Source: Photobacterium sp. CCB-ST2H9
GTDB lineage: Bacteria; Pseudomonadota; Gammaproteobacteria; Enterobacterales; Vibrionaceae
Direction of reading: 5' to 3'
DNA length: 64,000 nt
Assembly: GCF_023151555.2 (NCBI RefSeq)
Contig: NZ_CP100425.1
Location: 682,001 to 746,000, forward strand
Part shown: in pieces, positions 20,859 to 29,237 of the stretch
How the letters are laid out: each line of letters starts with the position of its first letter
How positions within the stretch are numbered: position 1 is the stretch's first letter
Program-made: the position numbers and the translations under genes
Notes under the pieces: model-generated
What the model was told of the DNA's origin: nothing
The model's database searches: none
What the model saw: only the letters and a program-made list of their open reading frames with translations

Positions 20859-21983
20859 TTATTCTAAAAACGAACGTAGCTCACCTTCCCGTTCCTGCGC
20901 ATCCACATAGCCCAAATGAATCAGCGCGTGAATATAATTCGGCTCAAAAAGGATGTAACTGGTCAGTGCGGAATCGTCTTTTGGACTGATCCCTAACAGC
21001 CTCATCAGGCTTCTCGCCGCCAGTGGCATATGATGATAGAACGCCTGAGCCAGCGGTTCAAAAGACTGGCTGGGGAACAGGTGCAGGGTTTCGACTGCCT
21101 TGGTGGCCATGTTTTTGCGTTCCTCCTCAGGCAGTTTGTGGAGCAGAAGATTGGTATTTTCCAAATGCTCCAGTTCGGCGGCCATGGTATCGCTGAAGAT
21201 GGTGTCCATCAGGTGGCCGGTCAGCATGCCTAAACCGGGAGCCTGAGTGGGATCTCTGGGTTTGAGCCGCTGGTTGATCAAATCAATGATCAGGATTTTA
21301 TCTGCCCCCATTTTCATCGACGGGCGCAGCGGTGTCAGCTGATGGATCGAGCCGTCACCATAATAAGCCTGACCAATCCGGCTGGCCGGAAAGACAAAAG
21401 GGATCGCCGATGATGCCAGCAGGTGCTCAGTCGTGATCAGTGACCGGCGTCCTTTCGATGTCGAATGCGTCCAGGGCTCGATACTTTGCTGGCCCTGAAA
21501 AAAGCTGATTGTTTTTCCGCTTTTGTAACTGGACGTCGTCACGGAAATACCGTGAAGGTTACCCGCCAGGATCTGTTGCTCCAGGCGGGCATAATTGTTT
21601 GCCTGATTCAGCAGCTGACGCAAAGGCCGGTTATCCAGCAGCCCAAACGGCGGTCTGGGATGATAAGGCGCCTGCAGTCGGGCAAGCAGCTGGTGGAATA
21701 AGTGTTGTGTTATCCCGACAGTGCTGGAGCGGAATACACGACGGCTGTGGAGTCTTGCCCATATCCATTCGAGCTTTTTGACACCCAGGCGAAAACAGGA
21801 CGCATAGCAGGCGATTGCTGTCGCATTGATCGCTCCTGCTGATGTGCCGCAATAAATGTCAAATGGGCTGTGGTGGTTCCTCGGATACCATTCGGAAATC
21901 GCTTTCAGCACACCTACCTGATAGGCAGCCCGGGCACCGCCGCCGGAAAGCAGGAGACTGATTTTTGGCTTTTCCTTGCCCAT
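20859..21983 (-). CDS. Patatin-like phospholipase
   Basis: A 374-residue lipid acyl hydrolase. The oxyanion glycines are in LLSGGGARAAYQVG (residues 13-18), the nucleophile is Ser48 in GTSAG, and the partner Asp210 is in YGDGS, giving a complete Ser-Asp dyad. There is no signal peptide or membrane segment, so it acts on the inner leaflet or on soluble substrates, unless it is secreted by a dedicated system. The N-terminal two-thirds is the patatin domain; the C-terminal part (about 280-374) is helical and not assignable. Substrate unknown. It resembles chromosomal housekeeping patatins rather than secreted toxins. Confidence 0.88.
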   Translation of the reverse strand: MGKEKPKISLLLSGGGARAAYQVGVLKAISEWYPRNHHSPFDIYCGTSAGAINATAIACYASCFRLGVKKLEWIWARLHSRRVFRSSTVGITQHLFHQLLARLQAPYHPRPPFGLLDNRPLRQLLNQANNYARLEQQILAGNLHGISVTTSSYKSGKTISFFQGQQSIEPWTHSTSKGRRSLITTEHLLASSAIPFVFPASRIGQAYYGDGSIHQLTPLRPSMKMGADKILIIDLINQRLKPRDPTQAPGLGMLTGHLMDTIFSDTMAAELEHLENTNLLLHKLPEEERKNMATKAVETLHLFPSQSFEPLAQAFYHHMPLAARSLMRLLGISPKDDSALTSYILFEPNYIHALIHLGYVDAQEREGELRSFLE

Positions 21984-22099
21984 ACTGGCACTTCCACTCC
22001 AATGGTAAAAACAGAAATCGCAGACTTTGGTGGCGTCTAGTCTGATGATAAGACTCAGTTTATGCCTATCTTAGACTGAAATTCTGTGGCACAGATACG

Positions 22100-22122
22100 A
22101 AAAAGCCTCCCGAAGGAGGCTT
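22100..22122 (-). terminator. Intrinsic terminator of proS
   Basis: Stem AAGCCTCC/GGAGGCTT with loop CGAA (22103-22122). On the minus strand it is followed by a run of five Ts. It lies about twenty bases after the proS stop codon. Confidence 0.85.
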
Positions 22123-22141
22123 GAAAGAATTGTTTCGGCAA

Positions 22142-23857
22142 TTATGCCAGCTTTTGCTTAATGAAATCCGCAATGCTGTCTGCTGCAACAGGTTCTTTGT
22201 TACCGGTAAGGCGGTCTTTGTATTCCACCTCACCGTTTTTCAGGCTGCGGTCACCAATCACCACGGTGTGCGGGACACCGATCAGTTCCATATCCGCGAA
22301 CATGACACCCGGACGTTCTTTACGATCGTCGAACAGGACTTCAATACCGGCAGCCGTCAGATCGGCGTACAGCTTCTCTGCTGCCTGCTGAACTTCTTCA
22401 GACTTATGCATGTTCATTGGTACAATCGCAACCTGGAACGGTGCAATAGCGTCTGGCCAGATGATGCCGTTTTCATCGTTGTTCTGCTCGATAGCTGCTG
22501 CGACAACACGCGTACAGCCGATACCGTAGCATCCCATTTCCATCACGGCTTGTTTGCCGTTGGCATCCAGAACTGTTGCACCCATTGAGGCAGAATAGTT
22601 GGTGCCCAGCTGGAAGATGTGGCCGACTTCAATACCACGCTTGAGCATGATGGTACCTTGACCACATGGGCTTGGGTCGCCTTCAATCACATTACGCAGA
22701 TCTTCGACACGGCCCAGTTCGACGTCACGGCCCCAGTTGATCCCAAAGTAGTGCTTGTCATCTACGTTCGCACCGGCACCGAAATCGCTCATCACTGCAA
22801 CGCTGCGATCAACGATGAACGGAATGCTCAGGCCGACAGGGCCCAGAGAGCCAGGACCTGCGTTTACAACCGCACGGATTTCTTCTTCGCTCGCGAATTC
22901 CAGTGGCTTGGCCACACAGTCCAGGTTCTCAGCTTTGACTTCGTTCAGCTCGTGGTCGCCGCGGACGATCAGGGCGATCAGCTCAGCATCAGCTTCCTCA
23001 GAAGCTTTCACAAATAATGTCTTCACTGTTTTTTCGATTGGCAGGCCAAATTGTTCGACCAGCTCAGCGATGGTTTTCGCGTTTGGCGTATCAACCAGCT
23101 TCATCTCTTCCGTTGGCTCAGCACGCTCAGTGGTTGGTGCCAGCGCTTCGGCTTTCTCGATGTTCGCTGCGTATTCTGACTCGGTCGAGAAGGCAATCAG
23201 GTCTTCACCGCTTTCCGCCAGAACGTGGAATTCGTGCGAGCCGCTGCCACCGATTGAACCGGTGTCTGCCAGTACTGCGCGGAAGTCCAGACCCATACGG
23301 CTGAAGACATTGCTGTACGCCTGGTACATGTCCTGGTAGGTTTCCTGCAGACTCTCTTTATCCAGATGGAAAGAGTAAGCATCTTTCATGATGAACTCAC
23401 GGGAGCGCATGACACCAAAGCGCGGACGAACTTCATCACGGAATTTGGTCTGAATCTGATACAGGTTCAGCGGCAGCTGTTTGTAAGATTTGACCTCATT
23501 GCGCACCATATCAGTGATGACTTCTTCATGGGTCGGGCCCAGTACAAACGGTCGGTTGTGACGGTCAGCGATTCGCAGCAGCTCAGGACCAAATTTGTCC
23601 CAGCGGCCTGTTTCCTGCCACAGTTCAGATGGCTGAACGACAGGCATCAGCGTTTCGACTGCACCGGCTTTGTTCATTTCTTCACGAACAATATTTTCGA
23701 CCTTACGCAGAACGCGCAGACCAGTAGGCAGCCAGGTGTACAAACCTGAGGCCAGCTTACGGATCATACCTGCACGCAGCATCAGCTGGTGGCTGATCAC
23801 TTCTGCGTCGTTTGGAGTCTCCTTCAAAGTAGAAAGAAGATATTTACTGGTACGCAT
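22142..23857 (-). CDS. proS: Prolyl-tRNA synthetase (class II, with editing domain)
   Basis: Charges tRNA-Pro. The catalytic core has the class II motif 2/3 features ([20 protein letters not shown] and [21 protein letters not shown]). The YbaK-type insertion domain at about residues 230-390 removes mischarged alanine, and the C-terminal anticodon-binding domain starts at about 470. Length is 571 residues, matching E. coli (572). It is divergent from nothing nearby: trmO lies upstream on the same strand with a hairpin between, as in the E. coli trmO-proS neighbourhood. Confidence 0.97.
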   Translation of the reverse strand: MRTSKYLLSTLKETPNDAEVISHQLMLRAGMIRKLASGLYTWLPTGLRVLRKVENIVREEMNKAGAVETLMPVVQPSELWQETGRWDKFGPELLRIADRHNRPFVLGPTHEEVITDMVRNEVKSYKQLPLNLYQIQTKFRDEVRPRFGVMRSREFIMKDAYSFHLDKESLQETYQDMYQAYSNVFSRMGLDFRAVLADTGSIGGSGSHEFHVLAESGEDLIAFSTESEYAANIEKAEALAPTTERAEPTEEMKLVDTPNAKTIAELVEQFGLPIEKTVKTLFVKASEEADAELIALIVRGDHELNEVKAENLDCVAKPLEFASEEEIRAVVNAGPGSLGPVGLSIPFIVDRSVAVMSDFGAGANVDDKHYFGINWGRDVELGRVEDLRNVIEGDPSPCGQGTIMLKRGIEVGHIFQLGTNYSASMGATVLDANGKQAVMEMGCYGIGCTRVVAAAIEQNNDENGIIWPDAIAPFQVAIVPMNMHKSEEVQQAAEKLYADLTAAGIEVLFDDRKERPGVMFADMELIGVPHTVVIGDRSLKNGEVEYKDRLTGNKEPVAADSIADFIKQKLA

Positions 23858-23952
23858 TGATGGTATCCGTTGGTAATTATGAGGATTGATTTGGAAGCAG
23901 TATATTAGCAGCGTATCGGCCTTTCGCCAAAGGGAACCCGACGCTTATTGGC

Positions 23953-23978
23953 TTTCCGGTGACGTCAGTCACCGGAAA
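23953..23978 (-). other. Perfect inverted repeat between trmO and proS
   Basis: An 11-bp perfect stem (TTTCCGGTGAC at 23953-23963, GTCACCGGAAA at 23968-23978, loop GTCA), 20 bases after the trmO stop. There is no T-run on either strand beyond it. It may be a factor-assisted transcription end, an mRNA 3' stabiliser, or an operator upstream of proS. Confidence 0.55.
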
Positions 23979-23998
23979 ATAGGGTAAGTATGGTGTGA

Positions 23999-24703
23999 TT
24001 ATTCGGGCGATGCCAAATCTTCGACCCGGACTTGATTTCCTTCAAACCGGAACTGAACGTTGTAGTTGAACAGCAGGACGCCATACAGTCTGTCGTCTTG
24101 TTTGCCTTTTTTGTATGCCGGCCGGGGATCCTGTGCCAGCACTTCTTCAATCACGGCCCGGTGATATGCCGCATCGTTGCCGCTGAGCTTTGACAAGGCT
24201 GTTGCTGAGAACTCAACGGGCAGCAAAGCGGGCGTTTCCGCAGCAAAACCGCCGAGAGCATCAGGCAGGCTGTCTGAATATGGAATATAAGGTTTGATAT
24301 CAATCACGGGCGTACCATCGACTAAATCGACGCCGGCCAGATCCAGTAAAACCTGCCCGTTTTCCTGACGGACTCCCAACAGCTGAATGGCGGACATCCC
24401 AATCCCGTTCGGACGAAAAGTCGCCCGGCTCGCAAATACGCCAATGCGTTCGTTTCCGCCCAGCCGGGGAGGTCTCACCGTCGGCCGCCATCCTGCCGAT
24501 AGGTTCTGATCAAACAAAAACAATAACCACAGGTGACTGAACTGCTCTATACCCCGGACCGATTCAGGACTGTTTGCATCACCACACAGGGCCAGTGTCG
24601 CTCTGGCGCTGGGAACTAGTCCGGGCTGGCGCGGAACGGCAAATTTTTCTTTGTAGGGAGAATGAATGATGCCAACGGGCTGTAGCTGGAATGTCTCTGT
24701 CAT
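23999..24703 (-). CDS. trmO: tRNA (t6A37) N6-methyltransferase TrmO
   Basis: Formerly tsaA/yaeB. It uses S-adenosylmethionine to methylate N6-threonylcarbamoyladenosine at position 37 of a Thr tRNA. The N-terminal beta-barrel domain carries IGIIHSPYKEKFAVPRQPG-like sequence (VGIIHSPYKEKF here). The middle has RPPRLGGNERIGVFASRATFRPNGIG and LDLAGVDLVDGTPVIDIKPYIPY, both family motifs. The C-terminal domain is also present (234 residues; E. coli 235). The start at 24703 is chosen because the extra 39 codons upstream run into the Zur operator region and are not conserved. Confidence 0.93.
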   Translation of the reverse strand: MTETFQLQPVGIIHSPYKEKFAVPRQPGLVPSARATLALCGDANSPESVRGIEQFSHLWLLFLFDQNLSAGWRPTVRPPRLGGNERIGVFASRATFRPNGIGMSAIQLLGVRQENGQVLLDLAGVDLVDGTPVIDIKPYIPYSDSLPDALGGFAAETPALLPVEFSATALSKLSGNDAAYHRAVIEEVLAQDPRPAYKKGKQDDRLYGVLLFNYNVQFRFEGNQVRVEDLASPE

Positions 24704-24795
24704 GGTGTTTTCAGGCTGAGTAAAAGATCCCGCAGACCATAACATAAGAGCCTGCCGCAAAGCCCGAAGAAAAAATGCTTGTTGAGAACGAATAT

Positions 24796-24823
24796 CAAAT
24801 GTTATGTTATAATGTAACATTTG
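24796..24823 (+). promoter_or_regulatory. Zur-type operator and promoter of the L31/L36 paralogue operon
   Basis: A perfect inverted repeat (CAAATGTTA at 24796-24804, TAACATTTG at 24815-24823). The embedded 15-mer TGTTATAATGTAACA at 24805-24819 matches the gammaproteobacterial Zur core TGTTATANTATAACA at every position but one. A TATAAT -10 element (24808-24813) lies inside it, so bound Zur would block transcription. It is 15-42 bases upstream of the rpmE2 start. Expected effect: expression only when zinc is scarce. Confidence 0.85.
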
Positions 24824-24837
24824 ATTGAGGGGGCTTT

Positions 24838-25089
24838 ATGAAACCAGACATTCATCCTGAATACCGGAAAGTGGTATTTCACGACACCAGCGTGGATCAG
24901 TATTTTGTGATTGGATCCACCCTGAAAACAGACAAGACGATCCGGTGGAAAGATGGGAAAGAGTACCCGTACTTTTTACTGGACATCTCTTCTGAATCAC
25001 ATCCGTTTTACACCGGGAAGCAGCGCATTATTCAATCGGAAGGCCGGATGGCGAACTTTCAGCGTCGCTTTGCGGCATTCAGCAAATAA
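24838..25089 (+). CDS. rpmE2: Ribosomal protein L31 type B (zinc-independent paralogue)
   Basis: An 83-residue protein ([20 protein letters not shown]) corresponding to E. coli YkgM. It lacks the Cys-rich zinc ribbon of the standard L31: there is not a single cysteine in the sequence. In zinc starvation such paralogues replace the zinc-containing L31, releasing stored zinc. The Zur-like operator upstream and the L36 paralogue nine bases downstream support this. The ribosome binding site GAGGGGG is close to the ATG. Confidence 0.93.
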   Translation: MKPDIHPEYRKVVFHDTSVDQYFVIGSTLKTDKTIRWKDGKEYPYFLLDISSESHPFYTGKQRIIQSEGRMANFQRRFAAFSK

Positions 25090-25098
25090 GGAAAACTC

Positions 25099-25242
25099 AT
25101 GCAGGTATTAAGTTCATTAAAGAGTGCCAAGCAACGTCATCGGGATTGTCAGGTGGTGAAACGCCGAGGCCGGATCTATGTGATTTGTAAATCGAATCCG
25201 CGCCTGAAAGCGGTGCAGGGAAAGGTGAAAAAGAAAAAGTAA
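25099..25242 (+). CDS. rpmJ2: Ribosomal protein L36 paralogue (zinc-independent type)
   Basis: A 47-residue basic protein ([20 protein letters not shown] at the N-terminus, ending in KVKKKK) corresponding to E. coli YkgO. It keeps two cysteines but not the four-ligand zinc ribbon of ordinary L36. It begins nine bases after rpmE2 with AAGGAAAA ahead of the ATG, so the two form an operon. It was found by reading the sequence directly because it is short. Together they let the ribosome do without two zinc atoms. Confidence 0.92.
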   Translation: MQVLSSLKSAKQRHRDCQVVKRRGRIYVICKSNPRLKAVQGKVKKKK

Positions 25243-25265
25243 TTGATACAAAGTAAGCGATAAAA

Positions 25266-25290
25266 AGAAAGCCCCTTGAAGGGGCTTTCT
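25266..25290. terminator. Bidirectional terminator between rpmJ2 and metQ
   Basis: Perfect 10-bp stem AGAAAGCCCC/GGGGCTTTCT with loop TTGAA, A-rich on the left and T-rich on the right inside the stem. It sits between two convergent genes. Confidence 0.8.
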
Positions 25291-25321
25291 GATGTTGAAA
25301 GGGAATATAGTGTCAGGTGGA

Positions 25322-26137
25322 TTACCAGCCTTTCACCACACCGCCTTTGAAGATTTTCATGGCTGCATCGTTCACCGCATCTGACTGGTATGCTTTCACG
25401 AACGTTTTCACGTTTTCTGCATTCACGTTGTTTTCACGCGCCACAATCAGGTTTACATATGGTGACTCTTTATCTTCCACGAAGATGCCGTCATGCTCCG
25501 GCGTCAGATCAATTGTGCTGGCATAGGTGTTATTGATAATCGCCAGTTTGACGTCGTCCAGAGAACGCGGCAGCTGAGGCGCTTCCAGTTCCACAATTTC
25601 CAGATTCTTCGGATTCTCAACAATATCCAGTACGGTTGCGGTCAGGCCAGCACCTTCTTTCAGTTTGATCAGACCCTGTTGTTGCAGCAACAGCAGGGAA
25701 CGGCCAAGGTTTGTCGGATCGTTTGGCACGGCAATCTGGTCACCGTCCTGCAGCTCATCAATTGATGCGATTTTGCTTGAATAGGCTGCGATTGGGTAAA
25801 CAAAGGTGTTACCGGCAACGGCGAACTTGTAACCGCGGTCTTTGACCTGCTGATCCAGATAAGGTTTATGCTGGAATGCATTCACATCAATGGAACCTTC
25901 TTCCAGTGCTGCGTTTGGCGATACGTAGTCAGTGAAAGTGATCAGCTCAACATCCAGACCATATTTGTCTTTGGCTTCTTTAGCGGCAACTTCAGCAACC
26001 TGTGCTTCAGAACCGGCCATCACACCGACTTTGATTTTGCTGTTGTCTACTGCGGCTTCTTTTTCTCCGCAGCCCGTCAGAGCCAGAGCTGAAGCAAGTC
26101 CCGCCACTGCGAAGAAGTGTTTAATATTCAGTGCCAT
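25322..26137 (-). CDS. metQ: D-methionine ABC transporter substrate-binding lipoprotein
   Basis: Periplasmic methionine receptor of the MetNIQ importer, anchored to the inner membrane. The signal peptide ends in lipobox LTGC with acylated Cys23; NLPA family sequence follows (KVGVMAGSEAQVAEVAAKEAKDKYG cut here to the recognisable part VGVMAGSEAQ, and NAFQHKPYLDQQ). Length is 271 residues. The start at 26137 follows GGAGATG and removes 52 unconserved codons. It is last in the metN-metI-metQ order, 121 bases after metI. Confidence 0.95.
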   Translation of the reverse strand: MALNIKHFFAVAGLASALALTGCGEKEAAVDNSKIKVGVMAGSEAQVAEVAAKEAKDKYGLDVELITFTDYVSPNAALEEGSIDVNAFQHKPYLDQQVKDRGYKFAVAGNTFVYPIAAYSSKIASIDELQDGDQIAVPNDPTNLGRSLLLLQQQGLIKLKEGAGLTATVLDIVENPKNLEIVELEAPQLPRSLDDVKLAIINNTYASTIDLTPEHDGIFVEDKESPYVNLIVARENNVNAENVKTFVKAYQSDAVNDAAMKIFKGGVVKGW

Positions 26138-26258
26138 TGTACATCTCCTATGTTCAGGGTATCCCTGTACTTTGTTGTCGTTGTATTTCACTAACTTATC
26201 GGTATCGCCTGAATATGATGTCCGGCGAATGTGAGTTTTCTGTCTTGTTCTCGTTAAC

Positions 26259-26945
26259 TTATCTGTGGTCGACGCGGCGGACCAGATGGTCACCTGCAGA
26301 CTGAATCAGCTGGACCAGAATCACCAGCATGACCACGGTAATCATCATGACGGTGCCGTCAAAGCGCTGATAACCGTAACGGATACCGACATCGCCCAGA
26401 CCGCCGCCGCCGACGGTACCGGCCATGGCCGAATAACTCACCAGCGTGACCAGCGTAATGGTGACTGCGTTGATAATGCCCGGCAGGGCTTCCGGCAGCA
26501 GCACCTTGCGGATAATCTGGGTCGGGGTGGCGCCCATGGCTTGCGCAGCTTCAACCAGCCCGCTCGGTACCTCCAGCAGCGCGCCTTCAACCAGGCGGGC
26601 AATGAAAGGAATTGCGCCGACGGTCAACGGGACGATTGCCGCAGCGGTGCCGATTGAGCTGCCCACCACAAAGCGGGTAAAGGGGATAATAGCAACCAGC
26701 AGGATAATAAACGGGATCGAGCGGCCAATATTGACGACCGTGCCCAAGGCTTTGTTCAGGCCTGGATTTGCCATCAGACCTTTGGGTTTGGTCAGATGCA
26801 GGGCAACACCCAGCGGAATACCAATCGCGAAGCCAATCACACCGGAGGCAAACACCATCATCAGGGTTTCACCCAGAGCTTCCGTTAAAAGACCGACCAG
26901 ACGTTCGTTGGTTTGCCACCAGGCGGCGATAGAATCAAGCAACAT
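26259..26945 (-). CDS. metI: D-methionine ABC transporter permease
   Basis: Inner-membrane channel subunit of the methionine importer (228 residues, five hydrophobic segments). The ATPase-contact EAA loop is [22 protein letters not shown], here around residues 135-156. Its ATG overlaps the end of metN by 11 bases, so translation is coupled. Confidence 0.95.
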   Translation of the reverse strand: MLLDSIAAWWQTNERLVGLLTEALGETLMMVFASGVIGFAIGIPLGVALHLTKPKGLMANPGLNKALGTVVNIGRSIPFIILLVAIIPFTRFVVGSSIGTAAAIVPLTVGAIPFIARLVEGALLEVPSGLVEAAQAMGATPTQIIRKVLLPEALPGIINAVTITLVTLVSYSAMAGTVGGGGLGDVGIRYGYQRFDGTVMMITVVMLVILVQLIQSAGDHLVRRVDHR

Positions 26946-27969
26946 AACCCAGCACCTCTACATTAACTTTATGTTCGCGAAGGAAAGCGATGGCTTGTTG
27001 TGTCGCTTCCTCTGTTCCGAAAAATTCTGCCAGCATCAAGCCAAACTTCACGCCGCCGGCGTAGTCCATGTCGGCACTCAGAATGTTGGCATCAATACCA
27101 AACTGGCGTGACACCTGGCTGAGCAGGGGGGCATCCACGGAGGCGCCGGTAAATTCAAGGCGAATCAGCGGATAGTTGCTTTCCGTGCGGGTGCTCTCCA
27201 GTCGTGCCTGATAGTCTTCCGGAATGGAAAGATCCAGGGTTGCGCGAATGAACTCACGTGCCAGTTCTGTTTTCGGATGAGCGAAAATATCGCCGACCGG
27301 GCCTTTTTCAACCAATTCGCCCTGACCAATAATGGCCACTTCAGAGCAGATGCTTTTCACCACATCCATTTCATGGGTGATCAGCAAAATGGTCAGGTTC
27401 AGCTTGCTGTTGATTTCACGCAGCAGCTCAAGAATAGACTGCGTGGTGGCCGGATCCAGTGCGCTGGTGGCTTCATCACACAGCAGGACTTTCGGGTCTG
27501 AAGCCAGCGCGCGCGCAATTGCCACACGCTGTTTCTGACCGCCGCTCAGATTCGACGGATAAGCATGGTGTTTGTCGGCCAGGCCAACCAGTTGCAGCAG
27601 TTCGGAGACTTTTCGTTGGATTTCGGTTTTATCTGTGCCGGACAGCTCCAGTGGCAGAGCCACGTTGTCAAAAACAGTCCGCGAAGACAATAGATTGAAA
27701 TGCTGGAAAATCATGCCGATTTTACGGCGGGCCAGCGTCAGTTCCTGGCTGGAGAGTTGTGTCAGGTCGACTCCGTCGACAATCACATGGCCGGAAGTTG
27801 GCTTTTCCAGCAAATTGACGCAACGGATCAGAGTACTTTTACCGGCACCGGACGCACCGATCACGCCGAAAATGGTTCCTTCCCCGATGCTGAGATTGAT
27901 ATCGCGCAGGGCGTGGATGTCTTTATCCCCGACCTTGAAGACTTTATTGACCCTGTTGATTTCTATCAT
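26935..27969 (-). CDS. metN: D-methionine ABC transporter ATP-binding protein
   Basis: ATPase of the methionine importer. Walker [10 protein letters not shown] is at residues 38-46, the signature [15 protein letters not shown] and Walker [13 protein letters not shown] follow, and a C-terminal regulatory domain (about 265-344) binds methionine to give trans-inhibition. Length is 344 residues (E. coli 343). First gene of metNIQ; the MetJ-like operator and promoter lie about 160-215 bases upstream, leaving an untranslated leader of roughly 150 bases. Confidence 0.96.
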   Translation of the reverse strand: MIEINRVNKVFKVGDKDIHALRDINLSIGEGTIFGVIGASGAGKSTLIRCVNLLEKPTSGHVIVDGVDLTQLSSQELTLARRKIGMIFQHFNLLSSRTVFDNVALPLELSGTDKTEIQRKVSELLQLVGLADKHHAYPSNLSGGQKQRVAIARALASDPKVLLCDEATSALDPATTQSILELLREINSKLNLTILLITHEMDVVKSICSEVAIIGQGELVEKGPVGDIFAHPKTELAREFIRATLDLSIPEDYQARLESTRTESNYPLIRLEFTGASVDAPLLSQVSRQFGIDANILSADMDYAGGVKFGLMLAEFFGTEEATQQAIAFLREHKVNVEVLGYVA

Positions 27970-28129
27970 TCTGTGTCCTGCTACTACTTTTGACGTGCCA
28001 GAAAATGTGTATCCAGCATAGCGTTGCGGTCATTACTTCGCCTGTTTTAGTGATTTTGTATGCTGAATTGGCGCATGACCTTGTTATTTGTTTGTGTTCG
28101 CGGATTTTTTCCGTGCCTTCTGTTGCCTG

Positions 28130-28158
28130 ATGCTAGGGTGTCTAGATGGCTAAGTCAA
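28130..28158 (-). promoter_or_regulatory. Probable metN promoter
   Basis: On the minus strand TTGACT (28158-28153) and TAGCAT (28135-28130) are separated by 17 bases. This is a good sigma-70 spacing with a strong -35. It lies next to the MetJ-like boxes. Confidence 0.65.
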
Positions 28159-28159
28159 T

Positions 28160-28183
28160 AGATATTTTTACGTCTAGACGTCC
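28160..28183 (-). promoter_or_regulatory. MetJ operator (tandem met boxes)
   Basis: Adjacent 8-base units AGATATTT, TTACGTCT and AGACGTCC compare with the met box AGACGTCT; the last two match at six and seven of eight positions. MetJ binds such tandem boxes with S-adenosylmethionine and represses methionine genes. The boxes sit immediately upstream of the -35 element of the metN promoter. Confidence 0.78.
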
Positions 28184-28319
28184 AAATGAGGTTTTTCAGA
28201 GGTTGAGCTGAAATCTGTTCGCGAAACCGGTTTGTGTCCTGATGCGGATTAAGAGATGAATCCGGCTGGCAGCCATGCCATAATTTAGTCAATTTTGGTT
28301 TCGAGATTTAGGTGGTCGC

Positions 28320-28877
28320 TTGGCTAAGCCTGCTGTGTTTATCGATCGTGATGGCGTGATTAATGTTGATCATGGTTATGTTCATACCGTGGATGACTTT
28401 GAATATATTGAAGGTGTGTTTGACGCCTGTAAGCAGCTCAAAGAGATGGGATATCTTCTGGTACTGGTGACCAATCAGGCTGGTATTGCCAAAGGGATGT
28501 ACACGGAAGATGAATTTCTGAGTCTGACAGAGTGGATGGACTGGAACTTTGTCGACAATGGTGTGGAGTTTGACGGAATTTATTATTGCCCGCATCATCC
28601 GAGTGAGGGGCAGGGTGATTACCTGCAGGACTGTAATTGCCGCAAACCGAAACCGGGAATGTTTGTCTCTGCCCGCGATTTTCTGAAGATTGATATGGCG
28701 CGTTCAGTCATGATCGGTGATAAAACCGATGACATGAAAGCGGCTGAAGCGGCAGAGGTCGGCACCAAGATTCTGGTCCGTACCGGTAAGCCGGTGACTG
28801 AAGCCGGAGAAGCGCTGGCCACTGTGGTGTTGGATAGTGTTGCTGATGTGCCGAAATGGCTGGCGTCTGTGAAATAA
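28320..28877 (+). CDS. gmhB: D-glycero-beta-D-manno-heptose 1,7-bisphosphate 7-phosphatase
   Basis: HAD-family phosphatase of ADP-heptose synthesis for the LPS inner core. Catalytic DxD is at Asp9 and Asp11 (FIDRDGVIN), and the zinc-binding loop holds YYCPHHP and [10 protein letters not shown]. Length is 185 residues. The start is TTG with TTAGGTGG upstream; there is no better codon. It is divergent from metN, as in E. coli. GmhA, acting earlier in the same pathway, is at 51199. Confidence 0.95.
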   Translation: MAKPAVFIDRDGVINVDHGYVHTVDDFEYIEGVFDACKQLKEMGYLLVLVTNQAGIAKGMYTEDEFLSLTEWMDWNFVDNGVEFDGIYYCPHHPSEGQGDYLQDCNCRKPKPGMFVSARDFLKIDMARSVMIGDKTDDMKAAEAAEVGTKILVRTGKPVTEAGEALATVVLDSVADVPKWLASVK

Positions 28878-28901
28878 ACAAGTTCGTGATGCATTTTTCT
28901 G

Positions 28902-28925
28902 AGCAGGCCAACGGCCTGCTTTTTT
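28902..28925 (+). terminator. Intrinsic terminator of gmhB
   Basis: Stem AGCAGGCC/GGCCTGCT around loop AAC (28902-28920, approximately) followed by six Ts, 25 bases after the stop. Confidence 0.88.
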
Positions 28926-29183
28926 ATGTCTCGGAATCGGCGGCAATCGAACCAGTGAAATAGCTTCAGAGTATTTGAACAGAACCATTCAGTCTGAGCT
29001 TTCATGTTTTGTATTGTCGGTTCTACTGAACCGACGTTATTCATCTGTCTCAACCTGAATGATCCGGGGAGGTGCTGATTTTGATTGTTGATTCATAACA
29101 TTAATGAGATTAAGTTGAACATTCCGTTTGGTGAAAGAGGCGATTGGATTGCTCTCGTCTGACGGATAGCAAATTTGGACTGG

Positions 29184-29192
29184 TGCTATACT
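29184..29192 (+). promoter_or_regulatory. Candidate extended -10 promoter of the peptide importer operon
   Basis: TGCTATACT fits the extended -10 pattern TGnTATAAT and lies 46 bases before the first start codon. No good -35 is seen at the usual distance, which is common for extended -10 promoters. Confidence 0.45.
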
Positions 29193-29237
29193 GCGATTGA
29201 AAGGAATTGTGGCAATGACAGGGAGTCATGGAAGCGG

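Larger units (their letters stand above)
28878..29237 (+). other. gmhB to ABC-importer spacer
   Basis: A 360-base region without a convincing gene. It holds the gmhB terminator (28902-28925), a perfect 8-bp hairpin GTCGGTTC-TACT-GAACCGAC at 29016-29035 with no T-run, and a candidate extended -10 promoter (TGCTATACT, 29184-29192) ahead of the importer operon. The rest is unexplained. Confidence 0.6.

Noticed and set aside
19911..21983. CBASS-type defence island (patatin effector plus nucleotide cyclase)
   Set aside because: The cyclase is a GGDEF diguanylate cyclase, not a CD-NTase, and no CBASS accessory genes or mobile elements are nearby.
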